Positions 26,501 through 37,193 of a DNA stretch of 64,000 bases are shown here, piece by piece. Position 1 is the stretch's first letter. Each line of letters opens with the position of its first letter. Origin of the DNA: Vallitalea okinawensis (lineage in GTDB: Bacteria > Bacillota > Clostridia > Lachnospirales > PQDH01); the NCBI RefSeq assembly GCF_002964605.1, contig NZ_PQDH01000002.1, forward strand, positions 124,001 to 188,000, given 5' to 3'. Below the pieces are notes generated by a model. That model was not told the DNA's origin. It did no database searches and saw nothing but the letters and a program-made list of their open reading frames with translations. The translations under genes were made by a program, and so were the position numbers.

Positions 26501-26981
26501 GTTGTAAATCATTAATCTTATCCATCAAAATGGGGCGTTCTTCTATGACAGCAGACAGATTGCTTAAATCCTCACTGCCATATTCGTATTGATGAAATTC
26601 AGTAATAATGGATTTAAGGTTATCGATAAAACCAAACTTATCTACCATGTTTGTAAAATAATTAAGATCCTTCCTATGTTCTGAAACAACTTTTCGAAGG
26701 ACCATACTCTTACCTGTATCCTCAAGTGTTCTTTGCATAGCCATGCCTACCTCTTCAAAAACACGAAAAGCAAGACGCTGAAAGCTCAACACTTCTATTT
26801 TCATTATACCTCTATCTGGATGACGACTTACTATATCCATTTGTGCTTGCATAGTGAATTGCTCTGGTACAATGAGTAATATATTTTTATCCGTTTGTTG
26901 TTCAGATAGACCTATAATCCCTTTATAAATATGATCTGTTTTACCAGAACCAGCCCCACCACAAATAAATGTTATAGGCAT
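23568..26981 (-). CDS. addB: ATP-dependent helicase/nuclease subunit B (AddB)
   Basis: An 1137-aa subunit of the AddAB helicase-nuclease, which resects double-strand breaks for RecA-dependent repair. The N-terminal P-loop is GGAGSGKT (8-15). The C-terminal RecB-like nuclease domain has GKVDRIDLL and IIDYKSG. The four iron-sulfur Cys fit: one in YAACPFAYFLRYG (about 780) and C1097, C1100 and C1106 in GCDYCQYSSIC. The partner addA usually follows in the same operon, but here a terminator and dgt follow instead. The polysaccharide deacetylase gene lies upstream behind its own terminator. Confidence 0.93.
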   Translation of the reverse strand: MPITFICGGAGSGKTDHIYKGIIGLSEQQTDKNILLIVPEQFTMQAQMDIVSRHPDRGIMKIEVLSFQRLAFRVFEEVGMAMQRTLEDTGKSMVLRKVVSEHRKDLNYFTNMVDKFGFIDNLKSIITEFHQYEYGSEDLSNLSAVIEERPILMDKINDLQLIYEAFSEYIKDHYITTEETLDLLQGSLHKSNLLKDAIIIFDGYYGFTPQQYSIINLLMDITQHLIFTITIDQKEQLQRQLDKTHLFYTSKDTFDQLCKLAQDKEIKINRPIMIQEELKCFKEDLLHLRNNIFRYPYEVYQGKENHVNVTSSINPLKECEYVCRQVYHLVKEKGYHYKDIAILTGDIEGYKQPLERLFHLYHIPYFIDSKREILSNPLIELIRSLLNIYVSNFSYESIMRFLKTGFSRLDMEAIDLLENYVLEKGIKGKKNWLSVEWIDAYEKKEHLSEENLVRLKRIEEAKHKFIDEIQSFTGCMALKDKRVKDLTEALYDVMIELECPKQLRAMQENFEIKNELTMAKEYAQIWKTVMELLDQVVEILGEEKISIKDYAGLIEAGLEQCKIGLVPPSINQIIVGDLERTRLHGIKALFIMGFNDGLIPAVRDERGLFTDDDRNLINEKSKGIGSSNKEKVNEEHFLVYNALAKPKERLYLSYSLATNEGKPMSESFLLKQIHRILPLTKEEFDDPKCCDERHITMPRPTLFNLIQEKRKDGELDEEWLKVEQWFESSEEWKLRYGKIKGGFDHENQETHLSDEAVVQLYGDVLHGSVSKLESYAACPFAYFLRYGLKAEERKLNEISPPDVGVFFHMVLEVFARKLQYRGLEWSQLDEKTRVELLEDSIEEVSPLIKYTTFLQSNRSNYLKYRLKKITQKAVSTLQEHLNQGEFVPKDFELDFGENGKLPAIKFELEDGKEMQLTGKVDRIDLLEEEDHYYAKIIDYKSGSEKFDVVAIYNGLQLQLIVYLDALTELGEQHFKKPIKPAGVFYFKVDDPIIQEHGEITVEQLQNKLFSEMKMSGLVLSDESIIRRMDKSMNTTSQIVPVRLNKSGSFSSYSSVADEEGFQILQNYVRKKTKSLGQDILSGKVSIEPYKRSTETGCDYCQYSSICQFDLKFKENEYNYIEDIKKDFWDLIQKELES

Positions 26982-27105
26982 CTCATCACTCCTTACATAC
27001 TTTATCTACCTTATATCTAAAAATATTACCTAATCTTATATTCTCCCATTATATCAGAGATTCTATAGGAGTACAAAAATACTAAAGCTATTAGTAAACT
27101 AAAAA

Positions 27106-27133
27106 GGATGACCAACATTGATAGTGGTCATCC
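27106..27133 (-). terminator. Intrinsic terminator of the deacetylase gene
   Basis: GGATGACCA/TGGTCATCC stem, followed on the minus strand by TTTTT. Confidence 0.8.
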
Positions 27134-27148
27134 CCTAATAAGCTTATT

Positions 27149-28303
27149 CTAGTAGACAATTAATTCTTTTTCACCCAAACTATCCATATTTACATTCTTC
27201 TCTTGATTACTTGGTACTGCAATGGTATTTGGATTACCATCTGATCGATAACGTTGATTTGGACTTTGTTCGTAATAATTAAAGGCATACCATAAGTCCC
27301 AATCATACCCCTCAGAAGCAGTCACCCTAGGATGATTAAAAGGTTGATAGTTAATATGATTAGGTCCAACATATGGTGCACTGTACCCTACTCTAAACGC
27401 AATTTCATTTGTATATGTATAATCATTATATGTGCCTTCTTCGACAAGATCAATAGCATTTAATGGTCTTTCACCGAATGGGTACGCTAAAGATCTTACT
27501 TCATAACCTGGTACTGCATTTGAGATCATTTCATCAACGATAGCCATTTCTTTCTGAAGTTCATCAGCTGATAAGGTATTTAAATGAGCATGTGTTGCAG
27601 TATGATTCCCTAAACTATAGTCGTTATCAACAAGCCATTGTAATCGTTCCCTATAAGTTCCATCGCCTTCTCCAAATGCATCGTCACCATTGATAAAAAA
27701 GGTTGCAGCTTTGCCGAAATCAGGGTGTTCCTTATAGAACTCCTCCATCATATAAACAGCGGTACCCTCTTTAGGTACTAAGGTACCATCATCACCTTTC
27801 GTTAAGGAGAATGATGAGGATAGTCCGTCATCAAACGCCAATACAATCGGTGTTAATCCAGCTTGTACAGTAATATTGTTATTTATATAATCTTCTATAG
27901 ATATAGGACGATACCCATTTTCATACATGTAACTAAGATCTTTTTTAAAATCTTCTGCAGTTCGATGATAAGGTGGATTATCCATGATACCATGATACAT
28001 TACCACCATAATGCTTCCGATTTCGTTAGGTTGAACCTCTTCATAGTTAATCGGCTCAGGTTCCAAAACCACTTCTTCTTTAGTCTCCTCTGTAGGTTCT
28101 TCTGTAGGTTCTTCTGTAGATTCTTCAGACTGATCTGTTTCTTCTGGTGTAACCTCTTCAACTTCTACTGGTTGAATGTTCTCTTCTTTTTCACTTATTT
28201 CATTATTAGGTTGAGGTTTTGGTTGGTCTGTATCACTACTGTTACACGCCACGAATACAAACGTTAACATGAGTGATAATAGTAAAATCATTGCTTTTTT
28301 CAT
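27149..28303 (-). CDS. Polysaccharide deacetylase (NodB) lipoprotein
   Basis: A 384-aa exported protein. The signal peptide ends in a lipobox (FVAC, Cys20). A Glu/Thr/Pro-rich low-complexity linker follows (about 25-85, with EEPTEEPTEET). The NodB domain (about 100-340) has VVMYHGI, the catalytic LAFDDG and the metal-binding HTATHAHLN (H-x3-H). It probably deacetylates peptidoglycan or another envelope glycan from the outer face of the membrane. A 9-bp inverted repeat lies about 50 bases upstream of the ATG. Confidence 0.88.
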   Translation of the reverse strand: MKKAMILLLSLMLTFVFVACNSSDTDQPKPQPNNEISEKEENIQPVEVEEVTPEETDQSEESTEEPTEEPTEETKEEVVLEPEPINYEEVQPNEIGSIMVVMYHGIMDNPPYHRTAEDFKKDLSYMYENGYRPISIEDYINNNITVQAGLTPIVLAFDDGLSSSFSLTKGDDGTLVPKEGTAVYMMEEFYKEHPDFGKAATFFINGDDAFGEGDGTYRERLQWLVDNDYSLGNHTATHAHLNTLSADELQKEMAIVDEMISNAVPGYEVRSLAYPFGERPLNAIDLVEEGTYNDYTYTNEIAFRVGYSAPYVGPNHINYQPFNHPRVTASEGYDWDLWYAFNYYEQSPNQRYRSDGNPNTIAVPSNQEKNVNMDSLGEKELIVY

Positions 28304-28351
28304 TGTCTAGCCCTCTTTTCAGTTATATGTATTAACAGTAATATTTGTGGG

Positions 28352-28372
28352 TCAAAAGTAAAGTACTTTTGA
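28352..28372. repeat. Inverted repeat upstream of the deacetylase gene
   Basis: TCAAAAGTA, three bases, TACTTTTGA: a perfect 9-bp inverted repeat about 49 bases before the minus-strand ATG at 28303. It may be an operator or a leader hairpin. The rest of the roughly 340-base gap to 28647 is AT-rich with no other feature seen. Confidence 0.45.
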
Positions 28373-28646
28373 TACATAATTCAATAATAGAATCAATATC
28401 ATTATTATAACACAAAATATATAGATTATATATATGGAACTTAACATGTTTTACCTTACCCAAAAAGATTATTGCTTTCCTTTAATATTGTGGGATTAAA
28501 GGCTCAATCAAATTGTTGGTTTTATAGTTAGTATTTAACTCATATGATATCCTGTGAATACTTTTATACATTTTAAAAACCTTATTCATAATTCCACACC
28601 TTGTTAAATAAAATATATTAACGGAAGGTTATAAGGAGGCTATAGT

Positions 28647-29075
28647 ATGAGCACACCCAAAATTATCATACTCAAAATGAAAGATATTATTTATACAGCC
28701 CTGTTTGCTTTACTTGGTATAATTTTAATTATCGTATTGATTTACATGTTTATGCCCGGGAATTCTGATTCTGAACCAACCATTCATTATACCCCAGGTA
28801 TTTACACGTCATCAGTTATACTCAACGATCAAGTCGTTGGTGTCAACGTAACTATATATGATAATGAAATACAAAGTATTAGCTTTAAAGATTTAGACCC
28901 TGATTTGTCAATGATGTATCCTTTGCTAGAAGAAACGATGACAAATATCAATGAACATATGGAAAAAAAGGGTGATATTAAAGAAGTTAAGCCTAATGAT
29001 GGTGCTGTAGAAACTACAGCATATATAATGAACGCTGTTAATAGTGCTTTAACAAAGGCTGAGATAAAAGAATGA
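28647..29075 (+). CDS. Single-pass membrane protein with small extracytoplasmic domain
   Basis: A 142-aa protein. A hydrophobic helix (about 13-36) is followed by an outside domain (about 45-142) starting YTPGIYTSSVILNDQVVGVNVTIYDNEIQSI. This strand pattern looks like a small FMN_bind-like repeat, but without the threonine-containing flavinylation motif, so a flavin is not supported. It is probably conserved in Clostridia; function unknown. AAGGAGG precedes the ATG. It converges on groEL through a shared terminator. Confidence 0.55.
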   Translation: MSTPKIIILKMKDIIYTALFALLGIILIIVLIYMFMPGNSDSEPTIHYTPGIYTSSVILNDQVVGVNVTIYDNEIQSISFKDLDPDLSMMYPLLEETMTNINEHMEKKGDIKEVKPNDGAVETTAYIMNAVNSALTKAEIKE

Positions 29076-29120
29076 ACACCATACATATAGTAAATTTTTT
29101 TTCAAAAAATTCTACAAGAA

Positions 29121-29153
29121 AAAAAGACTAGGGATTTAATCCTTAGTCTTTTT
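29121..29153. terminator. Bidirectional intrinsic terminator
   Basis: AAAAAGACTA stem with TAGTCTTTTT around GGGAT/ATCCT (one wobble). T-runs on both strands fit termination of groEL (minus) and the 142-aa gene (plus). Confidence 0.85.
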
Positions 29154-29172
29154 ACATGCAACATGTTTTTGA

Positions 29173-30813
<1,641 letters not shown>

Positions 30814-30833
30814 TTATATAAACCTCCCTTTTA

Positions 30834-31118
30834 CTATTGTACGATTGCTAAAATATCGTTTTGACGAACAATAATGAACTCTTCGCCTTCTAATTTAACT
30901 TCTGTTCCAGCATATTTAGAATAAATAACTTTATCGCCTGCTTTAACTTCCATTTTAACTTCTTTACCGTCTACAATGCCACCTGGTCCAACGGATACTA
31001 CTTCAGCTTCTTGTGGCTTTTCTTTAGCTTGGTTAGGTAATACGATACCTGACTTTGTCATTTCTTCAGCCTCAAGTTGTCTAAGTACAACTCTGTCACC
31101 TAATGGTACTAAATTCAT
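30834..31118 (-). CDS. groES: Co-chaperonin GroES
   Basis: A 94-aa chaperonin lid. It has [15 protein letters not shown] at the N-terminus, the mobile-loop region [11 protein letters not shown] (about 18-28), and the C-terminal [23 protein letters not shown] precedes the ATG. It is the first gene of the operon; the CIRCE operator lies just upstream, so it should be induced by heat when HrcA is inactivated. Confidence 0.98.
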   Translation of the reverse strand: MNLVPLGDRVVLRQLEAEEMTKSGIVLPNQAKEKPQEAEVVSVGPGGIVDGKEVKMEVKAGDKVIYSKYAGTEVKLEGEEFIIVRQNDILAIVQ

Positions 31119-31150
31119 AAAAAATACCTCCTTACAGAAATTTCATATTG

Positions 31151-31177
31151 TTAGCACTCACCTTTAAAGAGTGCTAA
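31151..31177. promoter_or_regulatory. CIRCE operator (HrcA-binding)
   Basis: TTAGCACTC, nine bases, GAGTGCTAA: a perfect CIRCE inverted repeat in the groES leader, 33 bases before the ATG. HrcA repression of groESL is established for this element; hrcA itself is not in the window. Confidence 0.98.
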
Positions 31178-31188
31178 CTTCTTTAACT

Positions 31189-31217
31189 AGTTTATTAAAT
31201 ACCTAAAACTTATGCAA
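31189..31217 (-). promoter_or_regulatory. groESL promoter (SigA type)
   Basis: On the minus strand TTGCAT (31212-31217), a 17-base spacer, then TAAACT (31189-31194), immediately upstream of CIRCE. This arrangement puts the operator at the start of the transcript. Confidence 0.6.
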
Positions 31218-31385
31218 ATATGAGAAATAGGAAAATATTAGCTTATACTCATTGTGAATCCTATTATTCCTGATTAACTCACTTATTCTCTTTATTACTC
31301 AATATTCCTATGCATATTGATTATGTTCCATTAATTTCTTACATATTATGTCCTGCTAAGTCGTTTTTATACCCATGTTAACCCC

Positions 31386-32237
31386 TTATTTACCAATTTT
31401 CTTCTCTCTTGCATAGTAAAATAAGTACTGCTGAGCAAATCCTGCTTGTCGTCCGAATTTCTCTTTAGCATAGACTTGAATAGCATCTAATTTCGTATCT
31501 TCTTTTAAATAAAAATACTCCATGACCCTTTTTACCCAGATATCAATTGGGAATACCTCATGACGTCCTAATGAAAAAAGAAGTACACAATCAGCTATCT
31601 TGTTGCCCACACCTTTAATCTGCAACAATTCCTTTTTAGCTTCTTCAGTAGTTAGCTCTTGTAGACCATGTAAATCTAATTCTCCAGTAAGAACTCTTCT
31701 AGTCGCATCAATAATATAGGGGGCACGGAAACCTGCCTTCAAATCTCTTATATCTTGCTCTGTAGCTTCTCTTAATTGCTCAGGCGTTGGGAAGGTATAG
31801 AGCTTCTCTCCATCATGGTCTCCAATGTAATCACCGTAAGCTTCTGAGATATTCTTAATGATTTTTTGAATATGAGGAATGGCTTTGTTTTGTGATATGA
31901 TAAAGGATATTAAGCACTCCCATACCTCTTGTTTTATGATTCGCACACCTGGCTTATAAGCGATAGCTTCTTTCATAACCAAATCTTCTTCAAAACTACT
32001 CTTGATACCTCTGTAATCTCTATCCAAATCAAAATAATGTACCCAAGTATCATGATATTCTTCTAGGGTTGTATGATGGAAGTGGATTTCATTATTTTTT
32101 TGCATAACTTCTAATACCTTGCCATGAGCAATCACCTTATAGTGCCCATCATCTAATTTCATATATCTAAAACATTGTCCACACTCTAGGGTTTGTTCAA
32201 GATCAAAATCTTCTATTTCCTTAATAAATGTAGTCAT
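31386..32237 (-). CDS. ogg: 8-oxoguanine DNA glycosylase (Ogg1-like)
   Basis: A 283-aa HhH-GPD glycosylase/lyase that removes 8-oxoguanine. The N-terminal OGG_N-like part includes TLECGQCFRY. The helix-hairpin-helix IKGVGNKIADCVLLFSLG carries the Schiff-base Lys (K213 from this start), and the catalytic Asp is D232 in FPIDIWV. The clostridial Ogg family has about this length. I chose ATG 32237 (MTTFIKE) because GGAGG lies five bases before it; an ATG five codons upstream precedes that site. It stands alone after an AT-rich gap behind groES. Confidence 0.88.
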   Translation of the reverse strand: MTTFIKEIEDFDLEQTLECGQCFRYMKLDDGHYKVIAHGKVLEVMQKNNEIHFHHTTLEEYHDTWVHYFDLDRDYRGIKSSFEEDLVMKEAIAYKPGVRIIKQEVWECLISFIISQNKAIPHIQKIIKNISEAYGDYIGDHDGEKLYTFPTPEQLREATEQDIRDLKAGFRAPYIIDATRRVLTGELDLHGLQELTTEEAKKELLQIKGVGNKIADCVLLFSLGRHEVFPIDIWVKRVMEYFYLKEDTKLDAIQVYAKEKFGRQAGFAQQYLFYYAREKKIGK

Positions 32238-32319
32238 TGCTTCCTCCTTCATAACCTGATAGTAGGGAATTGATTAGTCCTTTAACTATTATAAAAGAAC
32301 CTCTCCACACAAACAACTG

Positions 32320-33507
32320 TTATATTGTAGGAGTTATATTTTGCTGTTTTCTTTCTTTTATTAATGCTTTTTGTAGAACGATAATACTTAGTGCTCCTAA
32401 TATTGTATAAATAATTAAGCTGCCAAATCCGACTTGTATACCAAAAATGTCCCCTAATTTACCAACAAACCACATAAAAACATATTGCAACATGCCGCCC
32501 ATCATAGAAATCCAACCAATCAGTTCTGCATTATCTTCTCCCAGATTCTCTTGCATCATCGTCATGATTAATGGATAAGTTAAGCTGGTAAATATACCTG
32601 TTAGTGAAATCAATATTAATTGCCCTGTTACTAATCCTAGAAGAATTAAAGCAAAGTTAGCACAGAAAGAAATCAGTAAACTCTTATATTCTCCTAAAGT
32701 TGTAACCACTTTACTAAGTAACAATCTGCTTATAGGAAAGCAAACCAGGAATAAGGTTAAGTAGTTAGCTGCCTGGAATTCAGTTAAGCCATTAGTTTTT
32801 CTTGCATAAATGATAAACCATGTGCCAACACCATACTCCCAAATCTGTGCAGATATGTATATGAAAATAAACATGATAACAACAGTACTCTTCATATTGT
32901 ACTTAGCAGTTTTATTTTGATCCGTGTCCAACTTCTCTTCAGTAGTTATAACATCTGATGATTCCTTTACAAGGAATAAAAGGATCAGTAAAATGAAAAC
33001 AGGGATACTAGACAAACTAATAATCATTTGCCATGTTATTCCTCTGCTCATTAGTTCGCTTAACATTTTAGGACCTATACTAAAACCAATGGATGCACCA
33101 AAGTGAAGGATCATTAACGCTTTTCCTCTATTCGCTGCTAGAACACCAGTGTACATATTTAAGGCTAAAATACAGAAACCAAACCCAAACATGTATATGG
33201 TAAACAAGGTATCAAATACAAAAATGGATTTAACTGTAATCATGGACAGTATACTTATACCAACAATACTCATGCCGATATACAACGTTGGTTTATGACC
33301 AAGTCTTTTGATACTGTGGCCAGATAAATAGATCGCTAGTTGCATGAGTATACCTGAAACCAGTACTAAGGTTGCTATATGACTGTAATCTAAATTATAA
33401 TCACTTTGGATAATAGAAAAAATATTCGTTCGCAACGCTATTATAAAACATAACTGAGCATAAATCATTAAAAGTATAAAAATCGTTTTTTTAGAATTAG
33501 ATTTCAT
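32320..33507 (-). CDS. MFS transporter
   Basis: A 395-aa 12-TM major facilitator protein. The TM2-TM3 loop reads SGHSIKRLGHKPTLYIG, a motif A variant, and a central cytoplasmic loop (about 185-205, EKLDTDQNKTAKYN) divides two six-helix halves. The pattern fits FucP- or CynX-like sugar/anion transporters, but the substrate cannot be named. GGGGGATAA precedes the ATG. Divergent from the DUF6062 gene. Confidence 0.82.
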   Translation of the reverse strand: MKSNSKKTIFILLMIYAQLCFIIALRTNIFSIIQSDYNLDYSHIATLVLVSGILMQLAIYLSGHSIKRLGHKPTLYIGMSIVGISILSMITVKSIFVFDTLFTIYMFGFGFCILALNMYTGVLAANRGKALMILHFGASIGFSIGPKMLSELMSRGITWQMIISLSSIPVFILLILLFLVKESSDVITTEEKLDTDQNKTAKYNMKSTVVIMFIFIYISAQIWEYGVGTWFIIYARKTNGLTEFQAANYLTLFLVCFPISRLLLSKVVTTLGEYKSLLISFCANFALILLGLVTGQLILISLTGIFTSLTYPLIMTMMQENLGEDNAELIGWISMMGGMLQYVFMWFVGKLGDIFGIQVGFGSLIIYTILGALSIIVLQKALIKERKQQNITPTI

Positions 33508-33680
33508 TCATTTATCCCCCACCAGTATTATTTGTTCTCTAGAAAAAGTATAAGTCTGTATGTATGATAAGACAAGGGGCAATTTTATAGTTTTTTGACA
33601 AGATTTTTAGGTTGATTTCTGTTCATTTATCATGAAATTCAGATAAATACCTCTTTTCATATGTATGGGATGGAGAAGTA

Positions 33681-33689
33681 TGTTATAAT
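33681..33689 (+). promoter_or_regulatory. Extended -10 promoter for the DUF6062 gene
   Basis: TG-T-TATAAT, 69 bases before the ATG at 33759. This shows that the extended -10 form is also used for core genes here. Confidence 0.55.
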
Positions 33690-33758
33690 TGTTATATTTC
33701 AAAGTCTGGAGAGTTAAACTGAAATAATCAACTTTAGGTATTTAATGAGGTGAAAGGT

Positions 33759-34496
33759 ATGAAGGAAAATATATATACGATTCCAGTTTTAGATGGATTT
33801 AAAGATGATCACGAATGTCCCTTTTGTAGTATGAAGAGTAAACTTGAACGAGATACCATCAATTTTGTGTTAGGTCCTTCTTATATGGAAGATGACGTAA
33901 GAACAGAAACCAATAAATACGGATTCTGTAAGGAGCATATTGAAAAACTGTATAAGGAAAAAAATCGTCTTGGCTTAGCTCTTATGTTACATACTCATAT
34001 ACTAAAAACACGTGAAGAGATGGAAAAACTACTAGCAACTCATCGTCCAAACTCAAACAGTGGTTTGAAAAAATTCTTTACTAAGGGTTCCGAAGATGGC
34101 TCAAACCCATTTCATTCCTTTATGGAAGAAAAGATCAATGGGTGTTATGTTTGTAACCGTGTTAACTCAACCTATGATCGGTATATTGATACTTTCTTTT
34201 TCTTATTGAAAAAAGATCCTAGTATGTGGGAACATCTTCGTTCAAGTAAAGGTTTTTGCTTTGAGCATTTTTATCAAATATACTCTGTTGCATCAGAGCA
34301 TCTTAATCAAAAGCAATTGGATGAGTTCATGGATATCATCATCGATATTCAGATGTCCAATTTAAAGCGTATAGAAGACGATTTAGAGTGGTTTACGATT
34401 AAGTTTGATCATCGGTTTAAGGACGAGCCTTGGAAGAACTCTAAAGACGCTATACCACGTGCTATGATCAAAACAAATAGTATCATAAATGAGTAA
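33759..34496 (+). CDS. DUF6062 family protein
   Basis: A 245-aa cytoplasmic helical protein with two zinc-knuckle-like halves: CPFC (in DDHECPFCSMKSKLE) with FCKEHIEKL, then CYVCNR with FCFEHFYQI. The repeated CxxC ... CxxH layout suggests two metal sites and an internal duplication. The family is common in Clostridia and uncharacterised. The ATG at 33759 has GAGGTGAAAG upstream; the in-frame GTG at 33750 lies within that site. Confidence 0.8.
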   Translation: MKENIYTIPVLDGFKDDHECPFCSMKSKLERDTINFVLGPSYMEDDVRTETNKYGFCKEHIEKLYKEKNRLGLALMLHTHILKTREEMEKLLATHRPNSNSGLKKFFTKGSEDGSNPFHSFMEEKINGCYVCNRVNSTYDRYIDTFFFLLKKDPSMWEHLRSSKGFCFEHFYQIYSVASEHLNQKQLDEFMDIIIDIQMSNLKRIEDDLEWFTIKFDHRFKDEPWKNSKDAIPRAMIKTNSIINE

Positions 34497-34502
34497 ATGA
34501 GA

Positions 34503-34536
34503 AGTGCATTGATTGGATCTAGTCCATCAATGCACT
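34503..34536. terminator. Intrinsic terminator
   Basis: AGTGCATTGAT/ATCAATGCACT stem plus TGGA/TCCA inner pairs; TTTAT follows on the plus strand. It lies between the convergent DUF6062 and DUF2225 genes. Confidence 0.75.
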
Positions 34537-34569
34537 TTATGTATTTAGCATATTTATCGATTAACAAAT

Positions 34570-35379
34570 TTATACGTTGCGTAATTCTTCACGCCGATCA
34601 CGAGCTTTATCCCTTAATCTAAAGTTAGCTCCTGCATAGGACGCTACCTTTGTAAACCACTCATAGGCCTCTTTATCCTGACCTAACTCTGAGTAAAGTT
34701 GACCAATGATATACATCAACTTACTCTCATCAAATCCAAAACTGCTGAAGTGTCCTTTGAGATAGGCATCTAAAAATCCTTTCAAAGCTTGTTCTGTTAT
34801 ATTATCCTTCTGTTGCCTATACTCAATGACTTCGGGATGATTATCATCTTCTATGGATTCAATAGCTACATCAAACAGCCATTTCAATTTCAAGCATAAA
34901 TAAGCTTTCTCAATAGATGGTGCACCCTTTAAAACTGCATTCAGTAATGCTAACTTATAACGCAATACGCTGGTCTTGTAGTCATAAATATCTGGATAAG
35001 TTTCAGCATTAAACTTTGTACCTATTTTTTGCTCAATGACTTTTGCTTGAATGGGAGTTATTTTTGTGAATACACTGTTCAATGCTCCATACCCACATTG
35101 TGGACAAACGACAACATCGTATTTATACATCTCGAAATAATCGTAAACAGGTCTTAAATCGTATTCAATGCTTAAAATACGTTGCCTGGATGACTTTACT
35201 GCTTTATCTTTAAACTTTGATTTACAGACGGGACATATATAGCTTTTATCATACAAAGCTTCCTTTTCAACTATGGTTTTATGTTCAATGTCAATCTGCT
35301 CACCATCATTATAAATATCTATACCTTTTGTCTTATCAAGTCCGTATTTTTCAAGCCCTTTAAATATATTACCCAGCAT
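34570..35379 (-). CDS. DUF2225 family protein
   Basis: A 269-aa protein with an N-terminal zinc-ribbon pair (YICPVCKSKF and VVCPQCGYGA) and a C-terminal TPR-like helical region (about 150-260, with LYSELGQDKEAYEWFTKVA). This is the DUF2225 layout, uncharacterised in Firmicutes. It is downstream of glnS behind a strong terminator, so it probably has its own promoter. Confidence 0.85.
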   Translation of the reverse strand: MLGNIFKGLEKYGLDKTKGIDIYNDGEQIDIEHKTIVEKEALYDKSYICPVCKSKFKDKAVKSSRQRILSIEYDLRPVYDYFEMYKYDVVVCPQCGYGALNSVFTKITPIQAKVIEQKIGTKFNAETYPDIYDYKTSVLRYKLALLNAVLKGAPSIEKAYLCLKLKWLFDVAIESIEDDNHPEVIEYRQQKDNITEQALKGFLDAYLKGHFSSFGFDESKLMYIIGQLYSELGQDKEAYEWFTKVASYAGANFRLRDKARDRREELRNV

Positions 35380-35506
35380 TTTATCCCTACTTTCATCCCC
35401 TTAGTTATAACCCCAAAATTGCTCTATATTATTTTTATCGTCAAATTATTTAACTATCTAAACTATTCCGAATCAATTTCATCTTGATTGATAAATGAGA
35501 AAGGAA

Positions 35507-35542
35507 AAGCATATGACCAGTCCTTCGCTTGGTCATATGCTT
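35507..35542 (-). terminator. Intrinsic terminator of glnS
   Basis: AAGCATATGACCA/TGGTCATATGCTT, a perfect 13-bp stem, followed on the minus strand by TTCC; strong stem, short T-tract. Confidence 0.75.
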
Positions 35543-35546
35543 TATT

Positions 35547-37193
35547 CTATTTCTTAGGTGGTTTATAGGAGCTCTTAAGTGATACAATACGATTAAAGAC
35601 GATGTTACCATCCTTTGTATCTTCCGTATCAATAATGAAATAACCATGTCTAAAGAACTGATAGCGACTACCAGGTTCTGCATCTTTAATGGATGCTTCG
35701 ATCTTACATCCTTCAAGAACTTCCACAGAATTTTCATTTAAGATGGACTCCCCTGATTCTTCATCTTCATTAAATAAATGATCATAAAGGCGTACTGATA
35801 CGTCAACAGATTCTGTTGCAGATACCCAATGAAGAGTTCCTTTTACTTTTCTTCCAGTAAAACCAGTACCTGATTTGGTTTCTGGATCATAAGTACAGCG
35901 TAACTCAATAACCTCTCCATTCTCATCCTTAATCACTTCTTCACACTTAATGAAGTAAGCATGCTTTAAACGAACTTCTTTACCAGGTGCTAAACGGAAG
36001 AATTTCTTTGGAGGTTCTTCCATGAAGTCGTCTCTTTCAATATAGATCTCTCGACCAAATGGAATTTGACGTTTACCCATTTCAGGAACTTCTTGATTGT
36101 TCTCAGCTTCTAGGTATTCAACTTCGCCTTCTGGATAGTTGGTAATGACAACTTTTAAAGGATCAAGAACACCCATGATTCTTGGCTGTGTTAACTTCAT
36201 ATCTTCACGAATAAGGTGCTCTAAGAAGGCAAATTCAACCACACCTTTATTCTTTGTCAACGGTGTCTCATAACAGAAAGTGCGTAGAGCATCTGGCGTA
36301 ACACCTCTCCTTCTAAGTCCTGCTATTGTTGGCATACGTGGGTCACTCCACCCATCAACAATACCATCTTGAACAAGCTTTAGAAGTTTACGTTTACTCG
36401 TCACGATATTGGTAAGCTCTAAACGAGAAAACTCAATTTGCTTAGGTGCTTCTTTCCATTCTAATTGCTCTAAGAACCAATCGTAAAGTGGACGATGATC
36501 CTCAAACTCTAGTGTGCAAATAGAATGTGTAATCCCTTCAATAGCGTCACTGATTGGGTGCGCAAAGTCATACATTGGATAAATACACCACTTGTCACCA
36601 GCTTTATGATGATGAACGTGGGCTATACGATACATAACTGGATCTCGCATAGTAATATTAGGTGACGCCATATCAATCTTTGCTCTTAATACCTTTTCAC
36701 CATCAGCAAATTCGCCTTTACTCATTCTCTCAAAAATATCCAAATTTTCCTCTACAGAACGATCACGATATGGACTATTCTTACCTGGCTCAGTAAGTGT
36801 ACCCCTATATTCACGCATCTCTTCGGCGCTTAGATCACAAACATAGGCTTTTCCTTTTTTGATTAATTCTACTGCACACTCATATAATTTATCGAAATAA
36901 TTTGATGCGTAGTGTAGCTCATCCCATTGAAAACCAAGCCACTTAACGTCTTCCATAATAGACTCTACGTACTCAGTGTCTTCTTTGATAGGATTGGTAT
37001 CATCAAATCTTAAGTTACATTTTCCGTTGTATTTCTTTGCCATTCCAAAATCTGTACATATGGCTTTTGCATGACCAATATGTAAGTATCCGTTTGGCTC
37101 TGGAGGGAAGCGTGTATGAACACGTTGTCCATAAACATCTTCTTCTAAATCTTTTTCAATTATTTCTTCAATGAAGTTTTTTGCTTCATCCAT
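35547..37193 (-). CDS. glnS: Glutaminyl-tRNA synthetase
   Basis: A 548-aa class I aminoacyl-tRNA synthetase that charges tRNA-Gln directly. The HIGH motif is LHIGH (37-41, in [15 protein letters not shown]); the KMSKS equivalent is VTSKRKL near residue 265; the N-terminal FPPEPNG and the tRNA-binding C-terminal beta-barrels (for example [18 protein letters not shown]) distinguish GlnRS from GluRS. Many Firmicutes lack GlnRS and use GatCAB instead. No T-box leader is visible upstream. GGAGGAAA precedes the ATG. Confidence 0.93.
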   Translation of the reverse strand: MDEAKNFIEEIIEKDLEEDVYGQRVHTRFPPEPNGYLHIGHAKAICTDFGMAKKYNGKCNLRFDDTNPIKEDTEYVESIMEDVKWLGFQWDELHYASNYFDKLYECAVELIKKGKAYVCDLSAEEMREYRGTLTEPGKNSPYRDRSVEENLDIFERMSKGEFADGEKVLRAKIDMASPNITMRDPVMYRIAHVHHHKAGDKWCIYPMYDFAHPISDAIEGITHSICTLEFEDHRPLYDWFLEQLEWKEAPKQIEFSRLELTNIVTSKRKLLKLVQDGIVDGWSDPRMPTIAGLRRRGVTPDALRTFCYETPLTKNKGVVEFAFLEHLIREDMKLTQPRIMGVLDPLKVVITNYPEGEVEYLEAENNQEVPEMGKRQIPFGREIYIERDDFMEEPPKKFFRLAPGKEVRLKHAYFIKCEEVIKDENGEVIELRCTYDPETKSGTGFTGRKVKGTLHWVSATESVDVSVRLYDHLFNEDEESGESILNENSVEVLEGCKIEASIKDAEPGSRYQFFRHGYFIIDTEDTKDGNIVFNRIVSLKSSYKPPKK

